From an uncultured Kiritimatiellota bacterium (lineage in GTDB: Bacteria > Verrucomicrobiota > Kiritimatiellia > RFP12 > DVOR01): DNA of 45,893 bases. The notes beneath the pieces were generated by a model, which did not search any database, was not told the DNA's origin, and worked only from the letters and a program-made list of their open reading frames with translations. Positions 7,987 to 15,961 of this stretch are shown piece by piece (position 1 is the first letter of the stretch; each line of letters begins with the position of its first letter). The DNA lies in assembly GCA_944389565.1 (NCBI GenBank), contig CALXMV010000020.1, positions 1-45,893 on the forward strand. Reading direction: 5' to 3'. The position numbers and the translations under genes are program-made.

Positions 7987-8634
7987 TCAATCGTCGCCGA
8001 TGCGGCCGGAACAGAGGAAATCGAATGAGATGAGATCGCCTTGGCGGTCGGTGTCGCGTTCCCGGACGCGGAGGGTGAAGGGACGCGTGGTGCCGTTGGC
8101 ACGGACGGTCACGGCGAAATGCTCGGGTTCGGGCTCGCCGCGGCGACGGGGGGAGACATCCTCCTCTTCCTCGCCCTGCCCGGCGACGCGCCGCGTGAAA
8201 TCCGCGGCCGTGCCATCGACCGTGCGCCCCTGGGAGACGGAATCGTCGTATCCCACGAAGGCGAAGGAGACGGCGTCATACCTTTTGGTGAGGCCGACGG
8301 TCTCCAGATCCCCCGCCTCGAGGGCGTTCTTGGCGCGCGGTTTCTCCTTGGCATCCTCGGGAGTTTCGGTGTCCTGTGCGACGTCGGCGGTCTCCGTGTC
8401 GAAATCCGATGCGAGCCGGATGAGGCCGGGCTCGAAATAGAGGGTGACGGGTCGCTGGGTCTGGAGCGCCATGTTGCGCGCGTAACGCATGAGCCGCAGG
8501 GAATCCTTCGCCGCCATGGAGACCTGCGCGGAAGGGATGGCGCTGAGGGAGGGCACGACGACCACCGACACCACCGCCAGGATGGCCAGGACGATCAGGA
8601 GCTCAACGAGGGTGAAGCCGCGGCGCAGACTCAC
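7987..8634 (-). CDS. GspH/FimT-like type II secretion or type IV pilus pseudopilin
   Basis: A 215-residue protein with a class III prepilin signal. After initiation at GTG it reads SLRRGFTLVELLIVLAILAV, with the prepilin peptidase site G6|F7, Glu at +5 (E11) and a hydrophobic helix through about residue 30. The following VPSLSAIPSAQVSMAAKDSLRLMRYARNMALQTQRPVTLYFE resembles GspH/FimT minor pseudopilins, where early-helix residues lead into a short globular domain. The middle is acidic and low in complexity (DTETPEDAKEKP and a GEEEED run). The GTG at 8632-8634 overlaps the stop of the FHA gene (GTGA), which fixes the start. No secretion ATPase, GspD or other pilin lies in this window. It is odd to find a pseudopilin between FHA and SWIM genes. 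Confidence 0.85.
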   Translation of the reverse strand: MSLRRGFTLVELLIVLAILAVVSVVVVPSLSAIPSAQVSMAAKDSLRLMRYARNMALQTQRPVTLYFEPGLIRLASDFDTETADVAQDTETPEDAKEKPRAKNALEAGDLETVGLTKRYDAVSFAFVGYDDSVSQGRTVDGTAADFTRRVAGQGEEEEDVSPRRRGEPEPEHFAVTVRANGTTRPFTLRVRERDTDRQGDLISFDFLCSGRIGDD

Positions 8635-9134
8635 AGGATGCCCATCAGCTTCAACGCCAACACCACCAGCAGGACGACGATGACGATGATGGAAACGGCG
8701 ATGATGACGTTCAGCGCCTTTTTGCTTTCGGATTTCTTGCCGAAGCCATCGATGGGCTTGGTGACTTTGGTGGCCGGCCGCATGACAATCGTCGTGCGCG
8801 GGATGGAGTCCGCGCTCTCCACCGTGCCAGGCTCGGCCTCCGGCACGTCGTCCCCCTGGATTGAAAGGGCGATGTCGCCGAGGGTCACGACGTCGTTCCG
8901 ATGGATCGTGGCCATCGAAATGCGCTGGTCGTTGACGCGCGTGCCGTTGGTGGAGTCCAAATCCTTCACGCGCCAGCCGCCCTCGCCGCGCTCGATGATG
9001 CAGTGTTCGCCCGAGACGGATGCGTTGGCGATGACGAAGTCGTTGGCACTGTTGCGGCCGATGCGGATCTGATCGGACGTCCAAGCGTATTCCTTGCCGA
9101 GTTCCTCGCCGTTCAGGATGGTGATTTTTGGCAT
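8631..9134 (-). CDS. Tail-anchored FHA domain protein
   Basis: A 167-residue protein. The N-terminal FHA domain (about 3-95) keeps the phosphothreonine-binding residues R26 (RIGR), S41 and H44 (SGEH) and N63 (STNGT), so it should bind phosphothreonine peptides. A Ser/Thr/Pro linker leads to one hydrophobic helix at about 141-163 (LNVIIAVSIIVIVVLLVVLA), so the domain should sit on the cytoplasmic face of the membrane. It is the first gene of the seven-gene operon reaching nadE, with consensus promoter 9164-9192 and a strong Shine-Dalgarno (AAGGAG) before the ATG. No active Ser/Thr kinase is encoded in this operon; the only kinase-like protein is inactive. Confidence 0.93.
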   Translation of the reverse strand: MPKITILNGEELGKEYAWTSDQIRIGRNSANDFVIANASVSGEHCIIERGEGGWRVKDLDSTNGTRVNDQRISMATIHRNDVVTLGDIALSIQGDDVPEAEPGTVESADSIPRTTIVMRPATKVTKPIDGFGKKSESKKALNVIIAVSIIVIVVLLVVLALKLMGIL

Positions 9135-9163
9135 GATTGGCTCCTTAAAAGGGATATGGCGTA

Positions 9164-9192
9164 AGTATAGGAAAGCGGCGGCCGCATGTCAA
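9164..9192 (-). promoter_or_regulatory. Consensus sigma-70 promoter of the FHA-to-nadE operon
   Basis: On the minus strand the -35 TTGACA (9187-9192) is separated by 17 bp from the -10 TATACT (9164-9169). The predicted start of transcription is about 22 bp from the FHA gene ATG at 9134. This is one of only two promoters here with a consensus -35, and it lacks the TGn extension. Confidence 0.8.
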
Positions 9193-9217
9193 GGGCGCGG
9201 CCGCCGCAAGCGCGTCC

Positions 9218-10363
9218 TCACTTGGCCAGCAGGTGGATTTGCGCACCGGCCTGGAGGAACGCACCCACGCCATACACCTCGGTCATCTCGCGCGTCACCT
9301 TGCGGGGATCTTGGCCGATGGGCTGGACGTACCCCAGCTTGCCGTCGCTCTGGACGGCGTCGCAGAGGGCCTTCCAGCCTTTGGTGATGGCCGGCATCGT
9401 GGCGGCGCGATCGAGCAGGCCGTTGTTCACGCCCCATGCCAAACCGTAAACGATGAATCCCGTGCCGCTCGTCTCGGGGGATGGATAGCTCGCGGGATCG
9501 AGCAGGCTGGCGTGCCAGTAACCGTCCTCGCATTGCAATTCGATCAGCCGGCCGGCCATTTCCTTGTAGAGCGTCACATAGTAGTCCCGGCCCGGGGCAT
9601 CCTGCGGCAGGACACGCAGGAGGTTCGCCAACCCCGCGAGCACCCATCCGTTGCCGCGCCCCCAGAAGACCTTCTCGCCGTTGGCCTCCCGATGGGCGAA
9701 CTGTTTGTTGGGCGCGTCGGGGAAGTAGCGGCTGTCACGGAAAAAGAGCCGCTCTTCCTTGTCATAAAGGTAGTCGGTCGTTGCCTTGAATTCCGCGTCC
9801 ATGAAATCGCGGTACTTCTTGTCGCCGGTGATTTGGGTGAGCATCGCGTAGACCTGCGGGGCCATGTAAAGCGCGTCGCACCAGCTCCACCGCTCCAAGG
9901 CGTTCCACTTGTGCAGATCCAGCCCAACGGTCGCCGGCTTCTCCAGGATGGCGTCGACGCGCTTGCGCGTGGGCGTCAGGCGGTTCTCCCCGCCGAAACG
10001 CTTGTACAGCCGCAACCACGCTTGGCAAACCGTGAAGTCGTCCGCGTGCGATGCCTTGCCAGGGCCTTTGCGCACGGGTGCGGGTTTCCATTCCGCGCCT
10101 TCGCCGATGCCCAGGACCCAATGGGTGTAGGAGGCGTCCTTCTCGGCGGCCTCGGCCAGTTCGGCCCAGTCCAGCATCCCCACGTAGAGCGCGCCGTTCG
10201 TCCAGTTCGTCGCGTCCCAACGCACTTGGGACTGGTGACGGATCTGCCAATCCGCCACTTTGCGCATCACGCCGCGCACCTCCGCCTGCGACGGCAACGC
10301 CTGCGCGCAAGCCGTCGCCGCCGCCGCCGCGCACACCAACAAGCCAATCATCTGTCTGACCAT
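9218..10363 (-). CDS. Exported GH105 unsaturated glycuronyl hydrolase
   Basis: A 381-residue enzyme of the YteR/YesR type. It removes unsaturated uronic acids left by polysaccharide lyases, typically from rhamnogalacturonan. MVRQMIGLLVCAAAAATACAQA is a signal peptide, possibly cleaved after ACA. The conserved HADDF (106-110) and WSWCDALYMAPQVYAML with D163 match the catalytic Asp residues of GH105 (and related GH88). The start at 10361-10363 is preceded by GAAGGAA and fits the signal peptide; an ATG further up at 10435 gives a non-homologous extension. It appears monocistronic, followed 25 bp later by the promoter of the FHA operon. Substrate cannot be told from sequence. Confidence 0.93.
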   Translation of the reverse strand: MVRQMIGLLVCAAAAATACAQALPSQAEVRGVMRKVADWQIRHQSQVRWDATNWTNGALYVGMLDWAELAEAAEKDASYTHWVLGIGEGAEWKPAPVRKGPGKASHADDFTVCQAWLRLYKRFGGENRLTPTRKRVDAILEKPATVGLDLHKWNALERWSWCDALYMAPQVYAMLTQITGDKKYRDFMDAEFKATTDYLYDKEERLFFRDSRYFPDAPNKQFAHREANGEKVFWGRGNGWVLAGLANLLRVLPQDAPGRDYYVTLYKEMAGRLIELQCEDGYWHASLLDPASYPSPETSGTGFIVYGLAWGVNNGLLDRAATMPAITKGWKALCDAVQSDGKLGYVQPIGQDPRKVTREMTEVYGVGAFLQAGAQIHLLAK

Positions 10364-10482
10364 CGGGACTGTTCCTTCGTGTTGGAAAGGTTCACACCGG
10401 TCGGCCATCACCATGACGGCCTGACCTACACTCATAGCCTAGGAAAAACACGCCGTTTTTGCAATCGTCTTCCCCGCGTCGC

Positions 10483-10545
10483 GGCTCCTGCCTCCTGAAG
10501 GACGCAGGAGCCACTGCGCCGTCCTTCCCGGCGCCTACGCGCCGG
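10483..10545. repeat. Pair of inverted repeats (REP-like?) upstream of pfk
   Basis: The first hairpin spans 10483-10512: 14-bp arms (GGCTCCTGCCTCCT against AGGACGCAGGAGCC, one mismatch) around a 2-nt loop. The second spans 10528-10545: CCGGCGC, loop CTAC, GCGCCGG. No T tract follows either, so these are not typical terminators. They may be a repetitive palindromic element or an mRNA/DNA structure. Confidence 0.5.
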
Positions 10546-10572
10546 AACGTCGTCTGGCCGCGCGAGTAATGT

Positions 10573-10601
10573 TTGACGTGACAGGTCGGAAACCGTATAA
10601 T
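10573..10601 (+). promoter_or_regulatory. Consensus sigma-70 promoter of pfk
   Basis: TTGACG (10573-10578), a 17-bp spacer and a perfect TATAAT (10596-10601). The predicted transcription start is near 10608, which leaves about a 40-nt leader before the pfk ATG with GAGAGG as ribosome site. Confidence 0.85.
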
Positions 10602-10648
10602 AATGCGCAACTCGTCCTCATCAGGCGAGCAACGCGAGAGGAAAACTT

Positions 10649-12019
10649 ATGGCTTCGTTATTCGAGCGCATCTTCGAGGATCCCAGCAAGTTCACCTTCA
10701 TCACCGAGAATCTCGGGGAATGCAAGGTCGATTCCCCCGTCCGGAACGCCAATTTCATCCGTGAGGACGACCTTTATTCGATGCTGAGCGTCCGCGCCGG
10801 TTATGTTCATGAGTTCGTCAAGAAATATGGAGGCGTGCCCAAGCTGGAGAGCGCCGGCCCGCACCGCAAGATCTTCCATGACCCTTCCGCCACACGTGCG
10901 GCCGTCGTCACCGCCGGCGGGCTTTGCCCGGGCCTGAACAATGTCATCAAGGGGCTCGTCGAAGTCCTCACCTTTGGCTACGGCATCAAGACTATTTACG
11001 GTTTCCGCTACGGCTATGCCGGGCTGATCCCCGATTTCGGCTACGAGCCCATGCTCCTCACCCCCGACAAGGTTGACACCATCCATGAATGGGGCGGCAC
11101 GCTCCTCGGTTCTTCCCGCGGCCAGCAGGACACCTCGCGCATGGTCGACACCCTTGAGCGCATGGGCATCAACGTCCTCTTCGCCATCGGCGGCGACGGT
11201 TCGCTCCGTTGCGCCCGCGACGTCTCCAACGAGTGCCGCCGCCGCGGTCTCAAAATCTCCGTCGTCGGCATCCCCAAGACCATCGACAACGACCTTCACT
11301 TCGTCGGCCGCACCTTCGGCTTCGAGACCGCCGTCGCCGCCTCCGTTCCCGCCATCCGCGCCGCCCACGCAGAGGCGCTCGGCGCCCATTACGGCATCGG
11401 CTTGGTCAAGCTCATGGGGCGCGACTCCGGCTTCATCGCCGCCTACGCCGCCCTTGCCAACCCCGTCGTCAACTTCTGCCTCATCCCGGAGTCGCCTTTC
11501 ACGGTCGATGGCGACCATGGCCTCCTTGCCGCGCTTGAGCGTCGCTTCGCCTCCGGCAAGAGCCACGCCGTCATCGTCGTTGCTGAGGGTGCCGGGCAGG
11601 AGCTCATGGAAGGCGAGGTCAAGAAGGACGCCTCCGGCAACATCCTCAAGAAGGACATCGGCGAATATCTCAAAAATCGGATTTTGGAGCATTTCAAGGC
11701 CCGCAAGGAGGATGTTACCGTCAAGTACATCGACCCCTCCTACACCATCCGTTCCTGCCCCGCCGACGCTTCCGATGCCGTCCTTTGCTACCGGCTCGCC
11801 CGCATGGCCGTCCATGCCGCGATGGCCGGCCGCACCAATTGCGTCGTCGGCCGCCTCAACGACGATTACTCCTTGGTGCCCATCCCCCTGGCCACCATCG
11901 AGCGCCGTAAGGTCGAGCTCACCTCCAACCTTTGGGCGTCCGTCCTCGATGCCACGGGGCAGGAGTTCTATCTCAACCCCGACAAGAACAAGGCCAACGG
12001 CACGCTTTACGTGCCTTGA
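10649..12019 (+). CDS. 6-phosphofructokinase, TP0108-like ATP type
   Basis: Phosphorylates fructose 6-phosphate in glycolysis. At 456 residues it is longer than E. coli PfkA (about 320) and matches the clade containing Treponema TP0108 and plant ATP-PFKs, which have a long N-terminal extension. The phosphoryl-donor motif is GGDGS (181-185). Gly at 184, where PPi-dependent enzymes have Asp, points to ATP use. The PKTIDND motif (209-215) has Lys, as in this clade, where classic PfkA has Gly. Some database entries call relatives diphosphate-dependent, so donor choice needs an assay. The gene is flanked by its own promoter and terminator and so appears monocistronic. Confidence 0.92.
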   Translation: MASLFERIFEDPSKFTFITENLGECKVDSPVRNANFIREDDLYSMLSVRAGYVHEFVKKYGGVPKLESAGPHRKIFHDPSATRAAVVTAGGLCPGLNNVIKGLVEVLTFGYGIKTIYGFRYGYAGLIPDFGYEPMLLTPDKVDTIHEWGGTLLGSSRGQQDTSRMVDTLERMGINVLFAIGGDGSLRCARDVSNECRRRGLKISVVGIPKTIDNDLHFVGRTFGFETAVAASVPAIRAAHAEALGAHYGIGLVKLMGRDSGFIAAYAALANPVVNFCLIPESPFTVDGDHGLLAALERRFASGKSHAVIVVAEGAGQELMEGEVKKDASGNILKKDIGEYLKNRILEHFKARKEDVTVKYIDPSYTIRSCPADASDAVLCYRLARMAVHAAMAGRTNCVVGRLNDDYSLVPIPLATIERRKVELTSNLWASVLDATGQEFYLNPDKNKANGTLYVP

Positions 12020-12039
12020 GAATCGACGGTCACCACGCA

Positions 12040-12071
12040 AAGGGCCCGCTCTCTGAGAGCGGGCCTTTTTT
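12040..12071 (+). terminator. Rho-independent terminator of pfk
   Basis: A 10-bp perfect GC-rich stem (GGCCCGCTCT, loop CTG, AGAGCGGGCC at 12043-12065) is followed by six T residues, and the A residues before it extend the stem. It begins about 20 bp after the pfk stop. Confidence 0.95.
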
Positions 12072-12074
12072 AGG

Positions 12075-12134
12075 AAGTCGGGAGGGTTTGGGGTGAAACC
12101 CTTAAGGGTTTGGGTGGAAAGCCTTAAGGGTCTG
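12075..12134. repeat. 22-bp palindromic tandem repeats, locus 1
   Basis: Two head-to-tail 22-bp units (12083-12104 and 12105-12126) and a partial third (12127-12134). Each begins AGGGTTT. Unit 1 can fold on itself (AGGGTTT with AAACCCT) around GGGGTG. The same units plus the flank AAGTCGGG occur inverted at 27147-27198. The array lies between the pfk terminator and the end of the minus-strand gene at 12135. Confidence 0.8.
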
Positions 12135-12755
12135 TCAGGCGAGAGGCCGTGGGGCGAGGCGAAGCATGGCGGCGCCTGGCGTGGCGATGGGCAGACGCAC
12201 GCGGGTATCCCAAGGAAGTCGGTCGGTCTGCGGGGGAAGTCCGTCGGCTTGGGAGGTGAGATCGCTCTCGGCGAAGGGGTGCGGGGGCGGCTGGGCGTGG
12301 ATCAGGTCTTCCGGCCGGAAGGTCAGAACGGCCGGTTTCCCGGTTGGGAGCACGAAGGCGGCCAAACGGTAATGGCCATTGCCCTCGCGAAAACCAAATT
12401 GCAGGAAGTGGCCAGGCTCGCCACGTGGGCACCACCGCTCGGCGGGAGGTCGGCGCAGGAAGGCGACCAAAAGGGCGAAGGTCTCGCGCCAGAGCGGGGT
12501 GAATGCCTCGGCGTCGGCCAGGCGCCACGGGAGGTCGGGGCGCAACGGCATGGCGCGAAAGGCGTGGAAGAGTGCTTGCGCCGGGGTCTCGAATGGCTCG
12601 GGCTCGGCGGGGAGGTCGGCCTCTGGGTCTGGGGGGCTTGCGAGCAATGCCGCTGGGTAGGCAACGACACGCCCACGCCACGCGCCGCCCCGGACGCGGT
12701 AACGGAGGTGCGTGCGTCCGAGCGGGTCGTGGTAGAGGTTGATGGGCGGCCTCAA
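12135..12755 (-). CDS. Hypothetical protein coupled to the S1-domain gene
   Basis: An unrecognised 206-residue protein. I favour the TTG at 12753-12755, which overlaps the S1 gene stop as TTGA, matching the ATGA and GTGA couplings elsewhere in this window. This gives a protein starting MRPPINLYHDPLGRTHLRYR. An in-frame ATG at 12821 would add 22 basic residues (MDSPEPRKERWTREQPLRG) and overlap the S1 gene by 70 bp. The protein has no membrane segment and is rich in Pro, Arg and Ala. The middle (FLQFGFREGNGHYRLAAFVL) looks like beta strands. Coupling to the S1 gene suggests a shared role in RNA or translation, by position only. The frame is long and uninterrupted, but GC-rich DNA makes such frames common. 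Confidence 0.55.
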   Translation of the reverse strand: MRPPINLYHDPLGRTHLRYRVRGGAWRGRVVAYPAALLASPPDPEADLPAEPEPFETPAQALFHAFRAMPLRPDLPWRLADAEAFTPLWRETFALLVAFLRRPPAERWCPRGEPGHFLQFGFREGNGHYRLAAFVLPTGKPAVLTFRPEDLIHAQPPPHPFAESDLTSQADGLPPQTDRLPWDTRVRLPIATPGAAMLRLAPRPLA

Positions 12756-13954
12756 AGATCGAGCCCCGCGAAGGGGTTGTTCGCGAGTCCAGCGTTCTTT
12801 GCGCGGTTCTGGCGAATCCATGCGGAGGGATCGTCATCCGGGTCATTGGAGGGGGCGTCTTTGCCTTTGGCGCGGGGTTCCTCGGCGGTCACGGGGCGCA
12901 GGGCGATTTTGCGCTCGGCGGGGTCGATGGAATCGATCTTGACCTCGAGTTCCTGCCCCTCCTCGACGACCTCGTGCGCGGAGACGATGCGATGGTTCTT
13001 GGCGAGCGCGGCGAGGCGGCCGTTGGAGAGCAGGCCGTCGACGCCGGGCGCAAGCTGGGCGAAGGCGCCGAAGGTGGCGATGCGCACGATCTTGGCGTTG
13101 AGGACGTCGCCCGGGCGGTATTGCGTGGCGAAGGCCTCCCACGGATCCTGGCGCAACGCGCGCAGGGAGAGGGTGATGCGCTCGGAGGCGGCGTCAAAGC
13201 GTTGGACAAGCACCTCGACCGTGTCGCCCACCTTGACGAGATCCTCGGGCTTGGCTCCGCGCTCCCACGAGAGTTCGCGTGTGGGGATAAGCCCCTCCGC
13301 GCCGCCCAAGTCGACGAACGCGCCGAAGTCCATCACGCGCGTGACGGTTCCCTCCCGCGTCTGCCCCTCGGCCAAGTCGGCCAAGAGCGCGTCCTTTTTG
13401 GCCGCGCGCTCGCGTTCGAGCAACACGCGGCGCGAGACAAGCAGATTGACACCCCGGTCGTCCTCGCCGTATTCCGTGATGAGGAAGGTTTGCTTCGTGC
13501 CAATGAAGTCGGCGGGGTTGTCCACCCGGTGGAGGGCGATCTGCGAATAGGGGCAGAAGGCGCGTTGGCCGGCCAAGTCGATCTCGTAGCCCCCCTTGAC
13601 CTCTGCCTTGACGATGCCATCCATCGGGGTGCCGGAATCGAAGGCCTGCTGGATGGCGGCGTCGCCACGACCGGTCGCCTTCTCCCGCGCCGTGAAAATC
13701 AGGTTGCCTTGGCGCATGGCCACGAAATGCACGGTGATGCGCTCCCCCTCCTGCGCGCGAAGCGTGCCATCCTCGCGGATGAATTCCTCCTTGGGCACCA
13801 CACCCTCTTCCTTCGCTCCGACGCTCAGGATGACGTAATTGCCCTTCGTGGAGAGCACGGTGGCGGTCACGGCCTCTCCCGGCGTGAACCCGCGGCGATA
13901 ATCCAACCCGCCAGCGGCGAGCAGTGCGGCGAAATCGGCTTTGGAATCTTTCAT
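12752..13954 (-). CDS. S1-domain RNA-binding protein, ribosomal protein S1-like
   Basis: A 400-residue protein with four S1 (OB-fold) repeats at roughly 25-95, 108-175, 190-262 and 275-350. The third is the most typical (GQTREGTVTRVMDFGAFVDLGGAEGLIPTREL). The C-terminal 45 residues are charged and disordered-looking. E. coli RpsA has six repeats and about 557 residues; shorter four-repeat S1 proteins are common, so it could be the true S1 or a paralogue. The ATG has a good ribosome site (GAGGAAGGAA). An extended -10 at 13981-13989 precedes it, and its stop overlaps the TTG start of the next gene. Confidence 0.88.
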   Translation of the reverse strand: MKDSKADFAALLAAGGLDYRRGFTPGEAVTATVLSTKGNYVILSVGAKEEGVVPKEEFIREDGTLRAQEGERITVHFVAMRQGNLIFTAREKATGRGDAAIQQAFDSGTPMDGIVKAEVKGGYEIDLAGQRAFCPYSQIALHRVDNPADFIGTKQTFLITEYGEDDRGVNLLVSRRVLLERERAAKKDALLADLAEGQTREGTVTRVMDFGAFVDLGGAEGLIPTRELSWERGAKPEDLVKVGDTVEVLVQRFDAASERITLSLRALRQDPWEAFATQYRPGDVLNAKIVRIATFGAFAQLAPGVDGLLSNGRLAALAKNHRIVSAHEVVEEGQELEVKIDSIDPAERKIALRPVTAEEPRAKGKDAPSNDPDDDPSAWIRQNRAKNAGLANNPFAGLDL

Positions 13955-13980
13955 GGCGTTCCTTCCTCAGATGGGCGCAT

Positions 13981-13989
13981 ATTCTAACA
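13981..13989 (-). promoter_or_regulatory. Extended -10 promoter of the S1 gene
   Basis: The minus strand reads TGTTAGAAT 26 bp upstream of the ATG at 13954. No -35 of note is present. The rest of this 135-bp intergenic region holds a 16-bp palindrome (GCCACGGCGCCGTGGC, 14043-14058) and nothing else I can support. Confidence 0.5.
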
Positions 13990-14089
13990 TACGGCGGCCA
14001 AACCGCAAGACGGAAAACGCCTTTGCGTCAGCCGGCGCGCCCGCCACGGCGCCGTGGCTTTGGTCTTGGGAGTTGGGGAAAGGCAGGGG

Positions 14090-15142
14090 TTATGGGGTGA
14101 GGCCGCGGCGTTCCTCGGCGGCTTTTCGGAGGGGAGCCCACCAGGCTTGGTTGTCGAGATACCATTGGATGGTGCGCCGGAGGCCGGTGTCAAAGGTTTC
14201 TTGGGGGCGCCAGCCGAGCTCGGACATTATTTTCGTGGGATCGATGGCGTAGCGGGCGTCGTGGCCCGGGCGGTCTTTGACGAAGGTGATTTGGTCGGCG
14301 TAAGGCTTGCCGTCGGGGCGCGGGCGGAGCGCGTCGAGAATGGCGCAGATGGCCTGGACGACCTGGAGGTTGGTGCGCTCGTTGTGTCCGCCGACGTTGT
14401 AGGTCTCGCCGGGACGGCCTTGGTTGAGTGCGAGCCAGAGGGCGCGGGCGTGATCCTCGACGTAGAGCCAGTCACGGACGTTGTCGCCCTTGCCGTAGAT
14501 GGGGAGGGGGCGGCCGGCGAGGGCGTTGAGGGTGACGAGGGGGATGAGTTTCTCGGGGAAGTGGTAGGGGCCGTAGTTGTTGGAGCAGTTGGTCTTGAGG
14601 GTCGGAAGGCCGTAGGTGTGGAACCAGGCGGCGGCAAGGTGGTCGGCGCTGGCCTTGGAGGCGGAGTAGGGGGAGCGGGGGTCGTAATTGGTGGTCTCGG
14701 AGAAATAGCCGGTGGGGCCGAGGGAGCCGTAGACCTCGTCGGTGGAGATGAGGAGAAAACGGAAGGCGTCGCGTTCGGCGGGGGAGAGGCCGGCCCAATA
14801 GGCGCGGGAGGCCTCGAGGAGGGTGTAGGTGCCGATGACGTTGGTCTGCAGGAAAAGCCCAGGCCCCTCGATGGAGCGGTCGACGTGGCTCTCGGCGGCG
14901 AGATGGAGGACGCCGTCAGGGCGGAACTCCGCGAAGGCGCGGGCCATGGCGTCTGCATCGCAGATGTCGGCGCGGAGGAAGTGGTAATTCGGGGCGTGGG
15001 CCACAGGCTCCACGGAGGAGAGGTTGCCGGCGTAGGTGAGTTTGTCGATATTGAGGATCTCGATGCCTTGGGGCACGAGCATACGGACGACAGCCGAGCC
15101 GATGAACCCGGCCCCTCCGGTGACGATGACGCGTTGCTTCAT
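14090..15142 (-). CDS. rfbB: dTDP-glucose 4,6-dehydratase
   Basis: Converts dTDP-glucose to dTDP-4-keto-6-deoxyglucose in dTDP-rhamnose synthesis. It is a 350-residue extended SDR protein with TGGAGFIG (8-15) for NAD+ and the catalytic T134-D135-E136 and Y159-x3-K163 (YSASK). The length matches RfbB/RmlB. The ATG at 15140-15142 has AAGGAG upstream; the frame stays open further up, inside the esterase gene, but the sequence there is unrelated. It is the last gene of the hisH-to-rfbB operon. The other pathway genes here, rfbA and rfbC, lie about 16 kb away on the other strand, and rfbD is not in the window. Confidence 0.96.
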   Translation of the reverse strand: MKQRVIVTGGAGFIGSAVVRMLVPQGIEILNIDKLTYAGNLSSVEPVAHAPNYHFLRADICDADAMARAFAEFRPDGVLHLAAESHVDRSIEGPGLFLQTNVIGTYTLLEASRAYWAGLSPAERDAFRFLLISTDEVYGSLGPTGYFSETTNYDPRSPYSASKASADHLAAAWFHTYGLPTLKTNCSNNYGPYHFPEKLIPLVTLNALAGRPLPIYGKGDNVRDWLYVEDHARALWLALNQGRPGETYNVGGHNERTNLQVVQAICAILDALRPRPDGKPYADQITFVKDRPGHDARYAIDPTKIMSELGWRPQETFDTGLRRTIQWYLDNQAWWAPLRKAAEERRGLTP

Positions 15143-15161
15143 GGATGCGCTCCTTGCGTGC

Positions 15162-15950
15162 TCAGAGTCGGTTGGCGCGGAGCCACCCCTCCAGGGTGTC
15201 GGCCCATGCGCGGAGCTCGGGGTTCGGGCCGGTGCGGAAGCCGAAACCGTGGCCGCCGCGGGCGAAAAGGTGGTAGGCCACGGGCTTGCCGGCGCGGAGC
15301 AGGTGCCCGGCGTAGGCCAGTGAGGAGAGGACGTAGGCTCGGTCGTCGGCGCATTGGGCGATGAAGACCGGGACGGCGGGGATGGCGGGGACGACCTCCT
15401 CGGCAAGGGTGTTCCCGTCGGTGGAGAGATAGGCGGGGTAGTAGAGGATGGCGAAGGCCAGACCGTGGTCTTGGCGGGCGAGGAGACGCGCGGAGAGGTG
15501 GGCGCCAGCGGAGAAGCCCATCACGCCGATACGCTTGGGGTCGATTTTCCAAACCCCGGCGCGGGCCTTGAGCAACTCGACGGCGCGCCGGGCGTCGTCA
15601 AGGGCGGCGCCGCGGTCGCCGGGGACGCGATATTTGAGGACGGCGGCGTTGAGGCCGCGCTGATTGAGCCAGAGGGCTGGCTCGACGCCTTCGCGCCAGT
15701 AATCGAGGCAGGCGTATCCGCCGCCGGGGGAGATGAGGACGGTGGGGAGCGGACGCCCTTTGGGGTTGGGCGCGGGATAGAAGGCGACGGTCGGCGCGGA
15801 GACCTCGTAGATATGGTCGTTCTCGACACGCTCGGGGTTGGCGGTGGCCTTGCCTGGCATGGCGCCGGCGTCCCAAAGCGGGAGCGGGTCGTCCGCTCGA
15901 AGGGAGGCGGCGAGGGAAAGCGCGACGAGCACTGTGGCGATGATGCGCAT
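15162..15950 (-). CDS. Exported alpha/beta-hydrolase, acetylesterase-like
   Basis: A 262-residue secreted esterase/lipase-like protein (COG0657 type). The signal peptide is [19 protein letters not shown]. The oxyanion region reads SPGGGY (74-79). The nucleophile is S147 in GFSAG, with a likely acid at D202 or D203 (QCADD) and H234 (GGHGFG). The close fit to acetyl-xylan/sialate esterase-like members of degraders suggests removal of acyl groups from polysaccharides, in line with the GH89 and GH105 enzymes. It lies 11 bp after ung and 19 bp before rfbB in one operon, an odd mix of functions. Confidence 0.88.
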   Translation of the reverse strand: MRIIATVLVALSLAASLRADDPLPLWDAGAMPGKATANPERVENDHIYEVSAPTVAFYPAPNPKGRPLPTVLISPGGGYACLDYWREGVEPALWLNQRGLNAAVLKYRVPGDRGAALDDARRAVELLKARAGVWKIDPKRIGVMGFSAGAHLSARLLARQDHGLAFAILYYPAYLSTDGNTLAEEVVPAIPAVPVFIAQCADDRAYVLSSLAYAGHLLRAGKPVAYHLFARGGHGFGFRTGPNPELRAWADTLEGWLRANRL

Positions 15951-15961
15951 GGGGGAGCCTT

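Larger units (their letters stand above)
10364..10648. other. Intergenic region between divergent GH105 and pfk genes
   Basis: This 285-bp region holds the pfk promoter at its right end, two GC-rich hairpins in the middle (10483-10545), and presumably the GH105 promoter. For the latter I see only TTGCAA 17 bp from TAGGCT on the minus strand near 10440-10470, which is weak. A 72-codon minus-strand frame here (10392-10610) has no recognisable similarity and I do not call it a gene. Confidence 0.5.

Noticed and set aside
10392..10610. 72-codon minus-strand frame in the GH105-pfk gap
   Set aside because: It overlaps the pfk promoter and both hairpins, has no homology I can see, and its start lacks a ribosome site.
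14043..14058. 16-bp palindrome between the S1 and rfbB genes as a terminator
   Set aside because: Perfect palindrome (GCCACGGCGCCGTGGC) but no T tract and no loop; too short and GC-rich to call.
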